A DNA stretch of 64,000 nt from Rhizobium sp. NFR03 (GTDB taxonomy: Bacteria; Pseudomonadota; Alphaproteobacteria; Rhizobiales; Rhizobiaceae): the NCBI RefSeq assembly GCF_900111275.1, contig NZ_FOGR01000002.1, forward strand, positions 62,001-126,000. The letters run 5' to 3'. Position 1 is the first letter of the stretch. Each line of letters starts with the position of its first letter. This document shows positions 63,554 to 64,000 of this stretch, piece by piece. Below the pieces are notes generated by a model. The model was not told the origin of the DNA and ran no database searches. It saw only the letters and a list, made by a program, of their open reading frames with translations. The position numbers were made by a program, and so were the translations under genes.

Positions 63554-64000
63554 ATGGCAGCCACCAGGACGGCACTCCGGAACGTCGCGGTTCAGATGGA
63601 CCACGTCTCCACCATCAATATCGCGGGCGATTCGACCTTTGCGATGAGCCTTGAGGCGCAGAACCGTGGCTACAGGCTGTTTCACTACACGCCGGACCGG
63701 CTGTCTCTGCGTGACGGGCAGGTTTACGCCACCGCTCAACAGATGACCCTGCGCGATGTGAAGGGCGATCATTTCACGCTCGGCGAGCCCGAGCGGCTGG
63801 ATCTTTCCACCATGGATGTGGTGCTCCTGCGTCAGGATCCGCCCTTCGACATGGCCTACATCACCTCGACACATCTTCTGGAGCGCATTCACCCGAAGAC
63901 GCTGGTGGTGAACGACCCGGCCTGGGTGCGCAATTCGCCGGAAAAGATCTTCGTCACCGAATTTCCGGACCTGATGCCGAAGACGCTGATCACCCGCGAC
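63554..64000 (+). CDS. gshB: Glutathione synthetase, 5' part (3' end outside window)
   Basis: First 149 codons of the ATP-grasp ligase joining gamma-glutamylcysteine and glycine. The N-terminal domain features are [38 protein letters not shown] and [20 protein letters not shown], all conserved in bacterial GshB. The frame is open to the right edge. GAGGGAAG precedes the ATG. Confidence 0.95.
   Translation, partial: MAATRTALRNVAVQMDHVSTINIAGDSTFAMSLEAQNRGYRLFHYTPDRLSLRDGQVYATAQQMTLRDVKGDHFTLGEPERLDLSTMDVVLLRQDPPFDMAYITSTHLLERIHPKTLVVNDPAWVRNSPEKIFVTEFPDLMPKTLITRD

Overview
The window is a gene-dense, GC-rich stretch of an alphaproteobacterial chromosome, almost certainly Hyphomicrobiales/Rhizobiaceae (Rhizobium, Agrobacterium, Shinella, Ensifer type). 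The evidence is the dnaA-rpsT-mutM-ubiE-ubiB block, an iolR-iolC(DUF2090 fusion)-iolD-iolE-iolB cluster, a cpa/tad pilus locus of the Caulobacter/rhizobial kind, a bacteriophytochrome with an HWE kinase, and an alpha-r7-like small RNA between polA and a marR gene. Genus is not decidable by eye. No tRNA, rRNA, CRISPR array, insertion sequence, integrase or prophage gene is visible.

Layout. 1-5.3 kb: nucleoside salvage, with deoC (cut by the left edge) and deoA on + facing deoB-add-upp and a retropepsin-like protease on -. 5.4-17.2 kb: a complete type IVb (Flp/Tad) pilus locus. Two TadE-like minor pilins and a free-standing CpaC N-domain protein lie on -, the 57-residue Flp pilin, cpaA, cpaB-C-D-E-F, tadB and tadC on +, and the TPR lipoprotein tadD on -. 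CtrA-like TTAA-N7-TTAA boxes, one exact and two 7/8 matches, lie in the main intergenic gaps. 17.4-25.4 kb: leucyl aminopeptidase, dnaA (with a clear terminator and a 1.1-kb gene-free upstream region), rpsT, mutM, ubiE and ubiB. 25.5-32.0 kb: macAB exporter, then heme oxygenase and bacteriophytochrome. 32.1-34.2 kb: coaBC and a class II amidotransferase.

34.4-41.3 kb: myo-inositol catabolism. Two perfect GGAA-N6-TTCC operators lie between iolR and iolC and a 7/8 copy lies in front of iolR. 41.8-43.7 kb: Gfa-like enzyme, AraC regulator and LysE exporter. 43.8-46.9 kb: HAD phosphatase and trehalose synthesis (otsB, otsA). 47.1-49.3 kb: prfC and dut, divergent. 49.4-54.7 kb: an AcrAB-type RND pump with a downstream TetR gene and an operator-like palindrome inside the pump promoter. 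54.8-55.4 kb: a ParDE/RHH-type toxin-antitoxin pair with its own palindrome. 55.5-59.4 kb: polA, the small RNA and marR. 59.5-64 kb: M20 peptidase, an LPG-synthase-like membrane protein, a secreted hypothetical protein, a cupin and the start of gshB.

Most of this is core chromosome and I see no unmistakable new multigene system. The points most worth following are regulatory and structural: a dispersed 107-108-bp composite palindrome present twice in opposite orientation; the IolR, TetR, CtrA and toxin-antitoxin operator candidates; the alpha-r7-type RNA; a missing CoaC active-site cysteine; and a pair of palindromes two helical turns apart upstream of an unknown secreted protein.
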